Origin: Cannabis sativa
Lineage: Eukaryota; Streptophyta; Magnoliopsida; Rosales; Cannabaceae
Assembly: GCF_029168945.1 (NCBI RefSeq)
Contig: NC_083610.1
Coordinates: 52,717,429 to 52,781,428, forward strand
Length of the DNA: 64,000 nucleotides
Direction: 5' to 3'
In this document: in pieces, positions 32,705 through 45,104 of the stretch
Position numbering within the stretch: position 1 is the stretch's first letter
How the letters are laid out: each line of letters begins with the position of its first letter
Program-made: the position numbers and the translations under genes
The notes under the pieces: generated by a model
Seen by the model: only the letters and a program-made list of their open reading frames with translations
Database searches by the model: none
Told to the model about the DNA's origin: nothing

Positions 32705-35025
32705 TTCTATCCCAAAATGATATAAATCCTCGATCTTAAAATCTCCTACTTATATATGCTTACTTTAGGAAAATTAAACTTAGAGTTAGATTAGTAGTGG
32801 TGGTCCAAGAAAGAATACTCATGTATATTTGATATAAATTTAAGTCTTTGACTTTAAATTCCAAAAAGAAATTTTATATTTCTGTTTCCAGAATACAATA
32901 CAGTTCAACTTTCACAAGTGTTTAATATCCATTTTCTATCAAGGGAGTCAAACTGTATGTTAAAGTATGTAATATGAGTTTATAATTCTGTGACCAGGAT
33001 CCACTTGCACTATTCTAAGAACTCTTGAATGTGACTAGACCTAAGTCATCGAAAGACCACAACCACATATTTTATAAATTTATGGCATTTGTATCTTGTT
33101 CATAGTGGTTTTGACAAGATCATTCTCTACAAAGAGTCAATATGCCTATATCCACTGAAAGTAAAATCATCTATATTGGTAGATGGATGTACATTCAGGG
33201 GTGGATATGAGTTTTCGTTATATTCGTAAGACGATCACTCTAGATTTTACCTTATGAAAATAAATTTGAAATGTTAGAAAAATTTCATGAATTTCTAGCA
33301 ATGTTGAAAAACATTAAGGTAAGTGGTTAACGATCTTGCAAACTAATAGGGGTGGAGAAATATTTGGTAGATATGCAGTTCAAAGATCATTAAGTTGATT
33401 TTTGAATTATATCCAAACTTACCTCCCCAGAAATTCAATTTGCATATTGATGAAAATACATGGTCTATGATTACTTACTACCAATTGCCTAAGTCTTTCT
33501 TGGGATATATCCTAGTAATAGGAAAATTTCAGAATGAAGGAATGGTTGTGTACTTAGTATAAACCATTACTAGATTCATGGATGACCTAATCGTGATCTT
33601 AAGAAAAGCTAGAACTGTTAACTAAGGTTTGCATGCTTGTTAGCTATTCTAAGTGATTAGGGGTGGACCATCCCATGGTCATCAAGATAAGAAAGTGTTT
33701 GTTTTAACAAATACTACTTTTCTAAGAAAATTACTAAGTCTTAAAACAAAGTAGCAAATAAAGGAGATATTTTTCTTGATTCCAAAAGTGTTCAATCATC
33801 TTATTCTTATAAGATGGTCCCACTACCTCTGTTGTCTTGACACAACCGAAGAGGACAATACCATTTAGTATTCTTAGACAAAATTCACGGTACCTTGTTG
33901 TAGTGGGAGGGTTTCAAGGAACTCACCTTGTTATGACTTGGGAGACACTTGTAATTAAAATCCATTGTTAGTTTAAACAAGTAATGGATTGTCAGAATAA
34001 GAAACTAAGAAGAAAAGCCAAGAAAACTATGGTTAAAACCATTCATATGGAACAACCAAAAGTTTTCTATTACAAGGACAAGAAAGGAAATTTTCATTAG
34101 TAAGTCTATTCAATGGACTTAACAAAACTTCCTATTCCTAGTATTATAGGTTTGAGTTTATCTAAACCTATGACTTGTGGTATGCCTGGTAATTTACTTA
34201 CTCTAGTGTAAGCAACTTACTTTAGTAAGATGCTGAAGCATTTTGTTTTCTAGTGGCTAAATCTATAGAAGGTTTTCGACTTCTAGATATATATTTTATT
34301 TATCTAACGAAAAATTTCAACTATTCCAGAAAAGATAAAGCCATGAAAGAATTCCTTAGGATCAACAGTGAGAGGTCTCAAATATGCTTTCCTATGCATT
34401 AGACCAGACACCTGCTGTTGAGTGGGAGTAATGAGTAGGTATCAGATTAATCCAGGAAAGGAACATTGGAAGACAATCAAGTGAATCCTAAGATCAAGAA
34501 GAGGAACTATATGTTAGTCGATAAGGGTGGTATTTAATACTCTTAGACTACACCAAATCAGATTTTTAAACTTGCCTTAGTGCTAGAAAGTCTGCTGATG
34601 AGATGGTGATTACTCTGGGGTGCAGTAGTGATTTTGAAAAAGTGTAAAAACCTATCTGAAGTCTCTAAGTCTACTAGAGAGACTGAATGTTAAAGTTGCA
34701 GGAAGGATACTTATTCAGTCTAAGGAAAGTTCTATACATTTTTGGCATTTGTTCCAACATTTATTAACTACTAGTGTTACTTCCTGACTAATGCAAAAGT
34801 AGTTGCCAAAAAGTAAAGAATCCAGTATCCCTAAAGGAGTAGACATATAGAGAGGAATTTCACAAAATTAAGGATTTTGTGATTAAGGAAATGTAATGGT
34901 GGAGGAAAGGTTGTATTAAATACAACGTGTCAGATCCTATTACGGAGAGTATACTACATACTACACTTGATTTGGATATCAAGATGTTGAGATTATTTAA
35001 AATGCACCTTTTGTTTTATATTAGT
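32705..35025 (+). pseudogene. pol: eroded Copia pol of element A
   Basis: There is no open frame, but nucleotide similarity to D's pol (reverse complement) is visible. GATCTTGCAAACTAATAGGG (about 33332-33351), GGTGGAG and TATGCAGTTCAAAGATCATTAA (33369-33390) match the integrase segment of D near 63620-63690. GGTGATTACTCTGGGGTGCAG and TCTACTAGAGAGACTGAATG (34605-34690) match the RNase H segment near 61700-61790. Order and orientation are right for Copia (integrase before RT and RNase H). B has a related eroded region, so the loss may predate the insertion of both. Confidence 0.7.
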
Positions 35026-35038
35026 GCAAGTGGGAGTT
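35026..35038 (+). promoter_or_regulatory. polypurine tract of element A
   Basis: GCAAGTGGGAGTT directly before the 3' LTR primes plus-strand cDNA synthesis. The same 13 bases precede the 3' LTRs of B and, on the minus strand, D. Confidence 0.85.
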
Positions 35039-35621
35039 TGTTGGGTTTTGTGCCCTAAATAAAACCCATTTCAATATAATCAGATTTACTAATTAATAAA
35101 GATCAGAAATCACATTTTATGTTGCATGGTTCACATGATTTATTTCATGATTATAAATTCTATTAGGTCCAGAACATATGTATTTGTTAATGATTATAGT
35201 GTTGTCAGCACAGTGGAATATAATCATGATTATATGTTCAAAAGTTTAATTCCCTGATTTGTCAGTTCACTGGATTTAGACTGACATGATAATCAACGAT
35301 AGGTATACTTACACCTTGGATAAGTGTTATGTCCTTTCCAGGGTATTGGTAAAGTTTACCAGTATCTGATGTATGGAGTATACATTGGAAAGGACCGATA
35401 TTGAACTTTGATTAGATATGATAAATTTACCATAATATCTATTCAATTCAATATCACCTAGTTGATCCTAGATAAAATGATCTTAATCTTGACATGATTA
35501 GGTTCGATCTCAAGAGTGTTATTCGTGTTCTTTCATTTGTTAGTTAAGCCTACTTTTTTGTCAGGGTGATACGTACATTTTGGGAACATGATAGTACAAT
35601 TGAGTGGGAGCGCTAAACATA
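35039..35621 (+). repeat. 3' LTR of A, first piece
   Basis: Begins TGTTGGGTTTTGTGCCC and follows the 5' LTR to ...GCGCTAAACATA, where the CACTA element is inserted. Confidence 0.9.
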
Positions 35622-37310
35622 CACTACTACAATTTAGCCTTTTAGTGACACTATTTAGTGACATGCACTTTTGTGTGCGTCACTAAAGAGTTAGGAGTGA
35701 TTTTTAGTGACGCGCACAACTAGACTCTAAACTTACGATATTAGTCTCTTGTAATGTGTGTCACTAAAAATATGAAGTGTCACTAAAGAGTAATACCCAT
35801 TATTTTCTATTTTTTTATTTAAAATGTTGACCTATAGAGTCACGCCAAGCGTGTTGGGATATGTGTATTCAGTCACGCCATTTGTGTCATTATATGTTAA
35901 GAAATTTAAATTATTTTAAATAAATTTAAATTTATGATACAGTGACACGCAAGGCATGTTGGGACATGTGTATGTAGTCATGCCAGGCGTGTCACTGTAT
36001 GTTAAAAAAAAGGGCTTACTAGATTTTTTTTAATTAAATCAAAGGCAAGCCAAATTTTTAATTTATTACCCTTTTTAATTTTATTTATTTAGGTTTGGTA
36101 TATAAAAAGAAAAGGATGAAACCCTAAAGCCCAAATCACTTTTCATCTTCTAAGTCACGAGAGCTCTCTCTACTCTCTATTCCCTCACCGGCGGCAGCCT
36201 TCTCCAGCCATTCTCCAGCCGTCCATGCCTAAGAAAAACCTCAAGCTTGCTTTCTCTTTCTCGTCCCTCTCCCCTGATTTATCTCTCTCTCGCTCGCTCC
36301 GTTCTCCAGCCGTTCTCCACCACAATGAGACACTTTTGACGACTTGGCCATTGCCACCCCGTGCGATCCTCCTCCATTTCTGTCGTTCTCTCTCGACAGT
36401 TCAAGGTGGCACCGAAGTTATTTCCCGGTCTCCTCCATTTCTCGTTCTTGTTCTCCATTTCTCTGTATCTTTATACCTCTCTCTCTCTGTCTCATTTATG
36501 CAGGTGGCTATGTTAAAGCAACTGGTCTTGGCTGTTTTGCATTTGATAGATTTTGTATTTGAAGGGGAGTTCTAGGTTCGATGACTGGGGTTAGGCCTTC
36601 GGTGTTTGATGGAAAAAATTGATTGGAAGTTTTTTTGGTTTTTTCATGGATTTACTTAGTAGCTGTTCCAAATTTTGGGTCTTATTTTTGAATTATCATG
36701 AATTCGAATTAATGTTCATACCTGTAAATATTGAATGATTGTTGTATATTTTGTTTTTGTTTTGTATTTTTTTTTTTGCTAGAAATAGCTTGTTGAACTG
36801 TATATACAGTAAACTGTATAAATTATTAAATACTTTTTTTTATATTATTTTGTAGTTTTAAATTTATTGCCTTTTTCATTAAAAAGTAAAATAAAATAAA
36901 ATTAAAAAAAAATTGTATATTAATATGCACAATAATAACATTAGCTAATAAATAAAAATTAAAATTTGGAAAAAAACAATAAAAAATTATTTTTTATAGA
37001 AAAATATTTAATATAGTGGCACTTTTTGTGTGTCACTATATCTCTAAAAATATTAATAAAAAAGAAAAAAAAATGAAAAATAGGATATAGTGACACTCCA
37101 TGTGTGTGGCTGTTACCTTTTTAGTCTGGCAAAACCTGACACAATATCCCTATAGTGATGCGCAAAAGACGAGTGCATTAGGTTTCAGTGACACGTGTGG
37201 AGTGTCACTAAAAACTGCCTTTCCAGTCAGCCTCATTAGTGACACGCGTGTCACTAAAAGGTTTCAGTGACACGTGTGGAGTGTCACTAAAACCCAATTT
37301 TCTACTAGTG
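35622..37310. mobile_element. CACTA-type DNA transposon, non-autonomous
   Basis: 1689 bp flanked by the 3-bp duplication ATA (35619-35621, 37311-37313). The ends are CACTACTACAATTTAGCC and, inverted, CACTAGTAGAAAATTGGG, followed on both sides by TTTTAGTGACAC. Subterminal regions carry many copies of GTGACAC/GTGTCAC-type words, the expected transposase-binding repeats of CACTA elements. No transposase is encoded. The centre (about 36100-36600) looks like host gene sequence. The undisturbed site is seen in A's other LTR (AAACATAGATATGG at about 22964). Confidence 0.9.
36090..36600 (+). pseudogene. host-gene-like segment captured by the CACTA element
   Basis: A segment of higher GC content than its surroundings starts with TATAAAAAG (about 36099) and AAACCCTAA/AGCCCAAAT words, which are telo-box and site-II-like promoter motifs of plant housekeeping genes. 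A CT-rich 5'-UTR-like stretch follows, then ATG at 36225 (MPKKNLKLAFSFSSLSPDL) with a serine-rich N-terminus, and a CT-rich tract ending TTTATGCAG (about 36504) that resembles an intron 3' end. I do not recognise the protein. Reading it as a captured promoter plus first exon is inference. Confidence 0.45.
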
Positions 37311-37553
37311 ATAGATATGGAATCTATAGCTTCTATATGTATTTAGAAGTGAAACGATGATTTCCTTCACGCTTGACTGAATAGAGATAAGTGATTGAGA
37401 TCTCATTTTAGTGATTATATTATTTCACTAAAATATCATTTATGGGTGGCCAAGTGTTTTAAGGATAAAATACATTGAAAGGGTATAACGGTAATTTTAT
37501 CCCTATGCATTGTAGATCATCTATAGAGGATCATTGATTGTTGGGATTATAAC
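37311..37553 (+). repeat. 3' LTR of A, second piece
   Basis: LTR sequence resumes ATAGATATGGAATC after the CACTA element and runs to GGGATTATAAC, where B inserted. The last five bases (ATAAC, 37549-37553) are B's left target duplication. Confidence 0.9.
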
Positions 37554-39445
37554 TGTTGGGTTTTGTGCCCTAAATAAAACCCATTACAATCTAATTAGTT
37601 ATCAATCTTAGAAATTAGAAGTGATTTATGTTTGCATGAATTTTTCATGCTTATGGTTTAATATGTTTAATATATGCACAAAATCAGTTAAGTCCAGAAC
37701 ATATATTTATTCACAATTACAGTATTGTCAACACAGTGGAATGTGATTGTGATTATATGATTCAAAAGACTAAGTCCCTGTTTCATCAGTGTTTTGGATT
37801 TACACTGATGTGATAGTTAGCGATGATGTGTACTTACACTTGGGGTAAGTGTTATGTTCTTTCTAGGACATTGGTAAAGTATACTGGTTTCGAATGTATG
37901 GAGTACACATTGGATTGCACTAATATTGAACTTAGTCAAGATATTATAAACTTACCGTTGTATCTTTCCAAGTCAATATCACTAGTTGATCTTAGATTAA
38001 GAGAATCTAAATCCTGATATGCTTAGGCTCAACTCAGGAGTGTTATTCATGTTCTTTGATTTATTAGTTAAGCCTACTTTTGGGTCACGGTGATACGTAT
38101 ATTTTGGGAACATGATAGTATGATTGAGTGGGAGCGTTGAACATAAATATGGAATCTATAGCTTCTACTGGTGTATAGAAGTCAAGTGATGATTCCCTTC
38201 GAGCTTAGCTAAATAGAAGTAAATGGATGAGCTCTTGTTTCAGTGACTATTTCTTAGATCACTAAAACATCATTTACAGGTAGCTAAGTGTTTTAAGGGG
38301 CCAAATACATTGAGGGGTGAAAATAGTAAATTTATCCCATCTCGATGTAAATCATCTATATAGAGGATCTTTGATCACATTAAGATTATAATAATGGTTA
38401 AATGAGATAGCATATCAATATCGTGGAACATATAGAATGCTCTATTTAAGTCTGAGAGTGCAATTTCAAGTTCTAAGAGTGGATTCAACAAGGAATTAAT
38501 AAGTTAGGAATTTTCTTAGTAAATTTGGTTCTCTTATTGGAAGCTCAGCATTATAGATCCATGGTCCCCATTCTAGTTGAGACATTACTGCTTGTAAGAC
38601 TCAATAATTGATTTATGATTAATCAATTATAATTCTAAAGTTAGACTATGTCTAATTTGTGAATTTACACTAAGCAGGGGTGAAATTGTAAAGAAAAGAG
38701 ATTCTAGGTTTATTTATTAATTAAGAGACTTTATATGTCTAATTAATAATTATATTAAATGACAATATTATTTAATAATCTATTTAAGTTCTTAAATAAT
38801 TAGTTTTGGCATTTAAATGGTTAGAATTGAAAAATTTGCATTTTTGAGAAAATACAAATAAAAATTGTAAAAACTGCAAAATCCAAGTGAGGCCCATTAA
38901 CACCTATGGCCGGCCACTTGATTGAGTTTTTCCAATTAATATTTTCATTATTTTAATGCCAAATAATTACTAACCTATACCTAGTAGTTGTGTATAAATA
39001 GAAAGTGATGGCTCAGTCAAAATAACAAGTTTTTAAGAGTTTGTTAGTAATTCAAGAGATTGCCTTTCAAAAAACTGAGCCTTCCACTTTCGCTCGATAG
39101 CCGACCCTACCTCTCTCTCTTTTCTTCTTCATATTTTCGAAACCTCTTAGTGATAGAGTAGTGCCCACACACAGCAAGTGGTACCTCAATCATAGATTGG
39201 AAGACTGTGAAGGATCAGATTCAAAGAGAAGGTCATTCGGGCTCAGATCTTGATAATACTCTGCGACAGAAAGGATACAAGGGTTAGAGATCTGAGTGGA
39301 AGGAGACATATTATTCTGATGCAACCAATGTAAGGTTTTCTTAACTTTATATCTGTTTAATTATCATTTTGGAAGGTTCATATTTAGGATCTTAAACAAC
39401 ATACTTGTGAGTAGATCTAAGATCCTGGTAAAATAAATTCCAACA
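37554..39445 (+). repeat. 5' LTR of Copia element B
   Basis: 1892 bp with ends TGTTGGG...CCAACA and a TATAAATA box at 38993-39000. It differs from the 3' LTR only at scattered bases (for example CAATCTAATTAG against CAATCTGATTAG). It is most like the LTR of F. Confidence 0.93.
38993..39000 (+). promoter_or_regulatory. LTR TATA box, element B
   Basis: TATAAATA followed by GAAAGTGATGGCTCA. The matching box in the 3' LTR is at 48438-48445. Confidence 0.6.
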
Positions 39446-39447
39446 AC

Positions 39448-39460
39448 TGGCCTCAAAGCC
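39448..39460 (+). promoter_or_regulatory. primer binding site of element B
   Basis: TGGCCTCAAAGCC, two bases after the LTR. Positions 4-6 differ from the initiator-Met site in the same way as in F, with one further change (AAA for AGA). Confidence 0.8.
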
Positions 39461-39719
39461 ATGGTAATTGATTTGCTTGCAAGAAATTTGGACTTAAAAC
39501 GATTTGTATGTGATTTGGATGGTTTCATGTTGATCTATGTGTTATATGATGATTGATTGATGTTTGTGAATTTTCGTGAAAAATAATTAAAATTCTGTTT
39601 CTAGAATTATTTTTATTGGATATTTTGGAAAAAATTAAGCAATTTCCTTTTTTACAGAACTCAATTTCGATTTTATTTGAATTAGTTATGAATTTTTGAA
39701 AATCGAAAAAATATCGGGA

Positions 39720-39925
39720 TGGTATCACCCACCTACGCGCGCGGATGAGGGTGCAACCCTCGGATGTAGGCGCTCAGACACAAGCTCGACCGAGCTTCCT
39801 CGGTCAGACACGCTTTGGTCTGAAACTCGCCCCTTGCGTGCGCGAAGAGGCTGCATACAGCCTCCTGCACCGAGGGACTACTGTCAACCTTCCCTGCTCG
39901 TGCGCGCGGATAGTATGCAATGCAT
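39720..39925 (+). other. GC-rich hairpin domain after primer site, B copy
   Basis: A GC-rich patch with a 7-bp stem GACCGAG/CTCGGTC and a CTTC loop (39788-39805), plus further inverted words such as GAGGCTGCATACAGCCTC. Its position matches the patches of A and E but its core sequence does not. Confidence 0.65.
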
Positions 39926-40973
39926 ACTGTCCGTACCACTTGCAAATTTTTTCGTTTTCTTCGATTTTTCATGCTATTTCATGGAATTAACTTTTGATTT
40001 TTTGTGTAGTTTTGTATTTTGATTTTTACTTTTCAATTATCAACTCTAATTATCATAAATAAATTAATTGATTTTTAAAAATAATTTTAGATATTAGTGT
40101 AATTTGAATTTGAAAATAGGTAAAAATCTATCTTTCTGCTGAATTTTTTAACTTATTTTTAAATTTGATTATTATATCTTATTTTTTAAATTTAAGGTGA
40201 GATATTAAACTTTTTTAAAATAATTTGACCTTATTTAAAATAAGATTACTATAATCAAGATATTTTGAATGAAATAAGATATTTTGCTAACTTTTAAATT
40301 TTGTTATTTTTTTATTTAAATTAAATTATAAAATCAGACAAGGATATTAATTTATCATTTTTTATTTTATTGAATATTTAATTTATAAAATAACATGAAA
40401 TTTTTAAAAGTGCTTAGCAATTTTTGAAATGATATTTAGGTTAGTTGAAACCTAATTTTTCAAAATTGTAGGTTTAATTTTAAATATTATTTTATTTTAA
40501 TTTAAAATCCGATTTTTTTTTATTATTTATTATTTTCGAAATTTAATTATTTAAAATTAAATAAATCCTATATCCAACTATCCAGTTCAACTTGTTGCAG
40601 GAGTATGTGTTTTAGCTTATGTGTAAGTTTTATAAAACCCATTATTGCTTGATCTAAATTCCCGTGGTTAACTTGTTGACAGATCCAATGATCTGATTTT
40701 AACCCATGGTTCAATTGTCAATTGGTCAAGTAAATAATTTGTAACAGGTAAATTTTATATTCTTCTTTCATCTGTGTATGACCTAGTAACATGATAGGGT
40801 CCATCCAAGTCTGTGTGCCTGTGTGAGCCTATATGTTTATTTTATTATAGATGCATATAGGTTGTTGCTAAATAAAATGTCACACCCTGATAGATTTTAT
40901 TTAGGTCCATTTAGTTTTTGGACCTAATCAATTAATAACAGTTATTTATTTTAAGGTTAAATTTCTCTCTTTC

Positions 40974-41066
40974 GGGCCTTGTGTGAGAGTTGGGGGCCAA
41001 TAGAAGTGGGTACGACATACTGAACCCAGCTCCCCCTCACATGAACTACCCCAATTGTGAAGGCCC
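40974..41066 (+). other. conserved structured island in leader, B copy
   Basis: GGGCCTT (40974-40980) pairs with AAGGCCC (41060-41066). Inside, TGTGAG with CTCACA, GGGGG with CCCCC, and TGGGT with ACCCA form nested stems. Nearly identical to the copies in E and F. Confidence 0.6.
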
Positions 41067-42595
41067 ATTTGCCTTATTTGAATAACTGTGCTAGGTTAAT
41101 TAAATTAGTTTAACCTAATAAAATTAATTAGCAACATAATTAACTTTTAAAATATATGAAATTTATTTTCATTTTAATATTTTAAAGTTAATTTTAAGAA
41201 AAACACTCTTAGTTTTTAGATATTATTTCTAGATAAACTATTTGTATTTTTCTTGTTTAATCAATTAAATAAAGAATTTTAACGAACTAGATTTTTTCTG
41301 AAGCTTATTTAATAAATATTCCTATTTAAGTTACAAATTAGTTATTTTAATTGATGTTTCTTATCAAACTTAAATTTGAATTTTTTTTTGAATTTAAAAT
41401 TAAGTTGAGGAATTCTAGGAATTGGTTATTGAAGATTCTTGAGATATTTTTTAAGTTAGTTTTAAACTTAAAATGGAATATTTTCAAATTAGGTGGTTAC
41501 AACTTAATTTTGATATTTAATTGAATTCAAATTTGAAAATAATTAAGTTTTAGATTCTTTCTATAACAACTTAAATTAGATTTTTTTCAAATTTTTTTTG
41601 AAAAGATACTTAGTTAAATTGAGATATTTTCTAGATAGTTATTTCTAGACTACTTATTATTTCTAATATTAAATAGGAAAATATTATACATTATGAAATT
41701 AATTCTTTTATAATTAATTTTGGTACAATTCAAGTTAAGAATATTTTTCCTAATATTAAACTAGAGATTAATAATTAAGCCTTCTCTATACTTAATTATT
41801 TATTTCTTGAATTTAATACATTTAATTATATTGAAAAATTAAATATCTAAGTTGATTTTCATCATGATACTTAAATTTTTTTTTTCATGACACTTAATTA
41901 AATAGAAAATTATTTTAAGTTGAAATTTTTTTACAACTTAAATTTGAATAATTTTCAAAATATATTTTATTTATTTTATTAATCAAATTCGAAATTGCAT
42001 TTAATTATGCCAGATAATTTTTGAATTTATCTTGAAAAATAGATTAAAGTTGTAAATTAATTATTTATTTTAATTAATTTTTGAACCCACTTAAATCAAT
42101 GATTTTTTCATGATTAATTTAAAATAAATGAACTAAAATATATTATTATTAGAAATTGAATTAATTGGTTAAAAGACAATCTAGATAGAGAGTATTTTTC
42201 TAGTAATTATTATTTAAGTATTTCGAAAATAGTATAGTATTATACTTTTTTTTTTTCAAAATACAATAAATATATTCTTATGAAAATTTAAATTTGAGTT
42301 GCAAATTAATTTAAATTAATACAACTTAAATTAAATAATTTTCTTAATATTTATTGGAAAATTAATACTAAGATGGAAATAATTCAATTTATTTTCATAA
42401 TCTTCTAAGTATAATTTTGTAAATATTAAATTAAATTCTATTTAAAGTTTTATTCTAAATTTGATATTTAATGAATATATACATATATATATTATAAATA
42501 ATAAAAGAAAATGCATTTTAAATAATGAGCTTTATTATTATTAAGACATTCAATCTCCATTGTTGGTTTTACATAGCTTTTGTTTTAGTGAGTAA

Positions 42596-42895
42596 TCCTC
42601 CCTAATGGAGGAACGTTCATTAGCAAGTTAGCACCGTTTAATCTCGAAAGATAAGTATATTTGTAAGTATTTTATATGGTATTGATCACCCTAATGGTGG
42701 CGACTGTATTTGACTTACAAAATATGAAACAATGGTGGAAGCTCATAAAATAGAATAGCCTTGACTCTCGCCTAAACGGGACAACGCTGGATTTCAATCT
42801 TGATCGAATAAAAGGTTGCTAGAATATTTATTATTTTAGATGAGCTGACAACTCTATTCAGTGGATGGTAGCTTTGACTCTCGCCTAAACGGGAC
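42596..42895 (+). other. conserved pre-gag block, B copy
   Basis: Contains the hairpin TCCTCC/GGAGGA (42596-42612) and the 20-bp motif GACTCTCGCCTAAACGGGAC twice (42763-42782, 42876-42895). It is shared with E and F and ends about 160 bp before gag. Confidence 0.7.
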
Positions 42896-43057
42896 ACTGA
42901 TATCAGTTTGTTGAAAACCTTGGAAATTATTTAGGATTGTATTTTTAGTATTTTCTCTTGTCATTCCTACTTGCTATGTGCTAATAATATCTGAATTGGA
43001 TTTTGTGTTAAACCATAATTGATTTCTATTTATTATTTTGTAGTATCCTGTATAGCC

Positions 43058-43905
43058 ATGTCAAATCCCATGTTATCACTCTTGACTGAAAAATAAGCTA
43101 AATGGATCTAACTTCCCAAAATGGAATGAGAACATTAATATTGCTCTCATAGGTGAAAGTGCCCTGTTTGTGTTAACTGAGCCGTCTCCTAAACAGTCGG
43201 GTGACAATGCAACCAAAGCAGTTAAAGAGAAGTTCGAGCTTTGGCAGAATGCTAACAATAAATCTCGATACTTCATGCTTTCCAGCATGGTTGACACCTT
43301 AAAAACAAGGTTTGCAAAAACCGGCACGACAATAGAAATTATGACGAAGTTAACTGAGCTATTCGGTATGGCATCTATTCAGTCTCGCTTTGACGCGACT
43401 GAGAAATTCATCAATGCACGGATGGAACCCCATCAGAATGTGCATGATCACGTTCTCCTAATGGCAAGTTATTTCCAGGAAGCCCAGAATAATGGTGCTG
43501 AAATGGATCAGACAACTCAAGTAAGTCTTATCTTGAATAGTCTGACTCCAGCTTTTCTGCCCTATACATCAAATTATGTCATGAATAAAAAGGAGATAGA
43601 CTTTCATGCGTTAGTCAATGACCTTCAGACATATGAAAATTTGATTGGAGGACCCAAGAAGAAAGGGAGTAAACCTCAAAATTCTGGAAATGGTAATGGG
43701 ACGATTAAACCCGAGGCACATGTAGCCTCTACTTCGAGACCCAAGACAAAGAAGAAGTGGAAAAATACCAAGAAGCGAGCTCAAGCTGTGAAAACAGTTA
43801 AGAACAAAAAGGCTCATGCTACTGGTGATGCACTAAAAGGAAAGTGTTTCTACTGAAATGAGAAAGGCCATTAGAAACCCCAATGTCCTAAATTTCTTGC
43901 AAAGA
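43058..43905 (+). pseudogene. gag: gag of Copia element B
   Basis: Closely similar to gag of F. The start ATG (43058) is followed by SNPMLSLLTE and then one extra A in an A-run (about 43090), which shifts the frame. From 43170 to 43856 the correct frame is open for 228 residues (capsid region ending PKTKKKWKNTKKRAQAV). The zinc knuckle CFY-C-NEKGH-W is destroyed by TGA in place of the second Cys (43854-43856) and TAG in place of Trp. It cannot give an intact Gag. Confidence 0.88.
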
Positions 43906-44719
43906 AATAAGGTATTTCTTTCTATAAACTGATGAGTTTTAGTGAATTATTATCCAATTGGATTATTAATTCTGGACTACTAACCTTGTTTATTTGTTTT
44001 TCTTCTTATTATAGCCCAAGCTGCTTGAACTCAGGTGCTATCTTAGTGAGTTGAATCAAAAGCTGGACAAAGGCGTGGAGTTCGTCCAAGATAAAGATGA
44101 AGCTCATTTATTAATTTATTTATTTTTGAATTAATTATTTTAGTTTAAAAACAATTTGGATTTCGAATATTTGTTTGGGATTTTTATTCCCTATTTTTCT
44201 CATAATGTTGCAATGCAATTTTTCATTAATTTTATAATTTTCTTTTACAAATAAATTGCAATTTATGAGATTGAGCTTCATCTATTTTATCTTAAACAAC
44301 AATTACCAATTATATTTATATGTTTGTATGTGTAAGTGTTTTTATTATTGGTACAAATTCTATAATATTTTAAACTCTTCATAGAGTTATTACTACATAA
44401 ACCAAAGAATTATTTCTATGTTTATGAATAATTGTTAATTCTAATACAATTATTAAGAATTTGTTTGATATATAGATCTTTGGATCTGATAGGGGTGGAG
44501 AAAAGTTAAGAATAATATGCAGTTCAACGATCTTTTATATCTAATAAACTCTGGATTATATTCAACTCCACATAATCTCTATAACACTTAGAGAATCATG
44601 ATCTTTATAACCTTTAGGGGTGGATCATAATCTCTATATACTTAGGGGTGGACTTTAATCCACAGTACTCTCTGTAACACATATTTTCTTTAAACATGGA
44701 AGTAATATAATAAATTAGC

Positions 44720-44962
44720 GGGATATTGGCGGCTAAACCACCTGAACTTTACAGTTTGTAACACTTAACCACAAAAACTAAATTTTTGGCGGCTAAGCTA
44801 CCTAAACCCTGGTTCCGTTTTGCTCTGCACACCTCCGTCCAAAAATCACAGTTAAGTGCCATGGTGGACTGTCCACGTGTACGCACTTGTACACGTGGCA
44901 AATTTTTAGTGGTCCACGTAATTATAATTTTAAAAAATAATTATAATTATTAAATAATAAAA
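44720..44962 (+). repeat. left inverted repeat of the Pack-MULE
   Basis: Starts GGGATATTGGCGGCTAAACC and pairs with 45705-45946. It contains GTCCACGTGTACGC..GTACACGTGG palindromic words. Confidence 0.88.
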
Positions 44963-45104
44963 AAAAACAATTTATAAAAATTTAAAAAAATCTTTTTTTT
45001 CTTTTTGTTTTTCTCTTTTTTTTTTTTCTTTCTATTTCTCTTTCTCTTTCTTCTCGATCCCCTTCTTCTTCTTCTTCTTCTTCTTCTAGCCATGGCCGGC
45101 CTTC

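Larger units (their letters stand above)
39461..43057 (+). other. leader of Copia element B
   Basis: A 3.6-kb untranslated leader. The GC-rich hairpin patch is at 39720-39925. The structured island is at 40974-41066. The conserved pre-gag block (42540-42900) has a hairpin at 42596-42612 and the duplicated 20-bp motif at 42763-42782 and 42876-42895. The rest is AT-rich with no conserved ORF. Confidence 0.85.

Noticed and set aside
39696..40022. ORFs of 79-108 residues in the B leader
   Set aside because: Same GC-rich cassette effect; no protein similarity recognised and no conservation between copies.
44980..45090. CT-rich stretch as a host promoter
   Set aside because: A simple-sequence TTC run at the inner edge of the MULE inverted repeat, mirrored by a GAA run on the other side; no TATA box or gene start follows.
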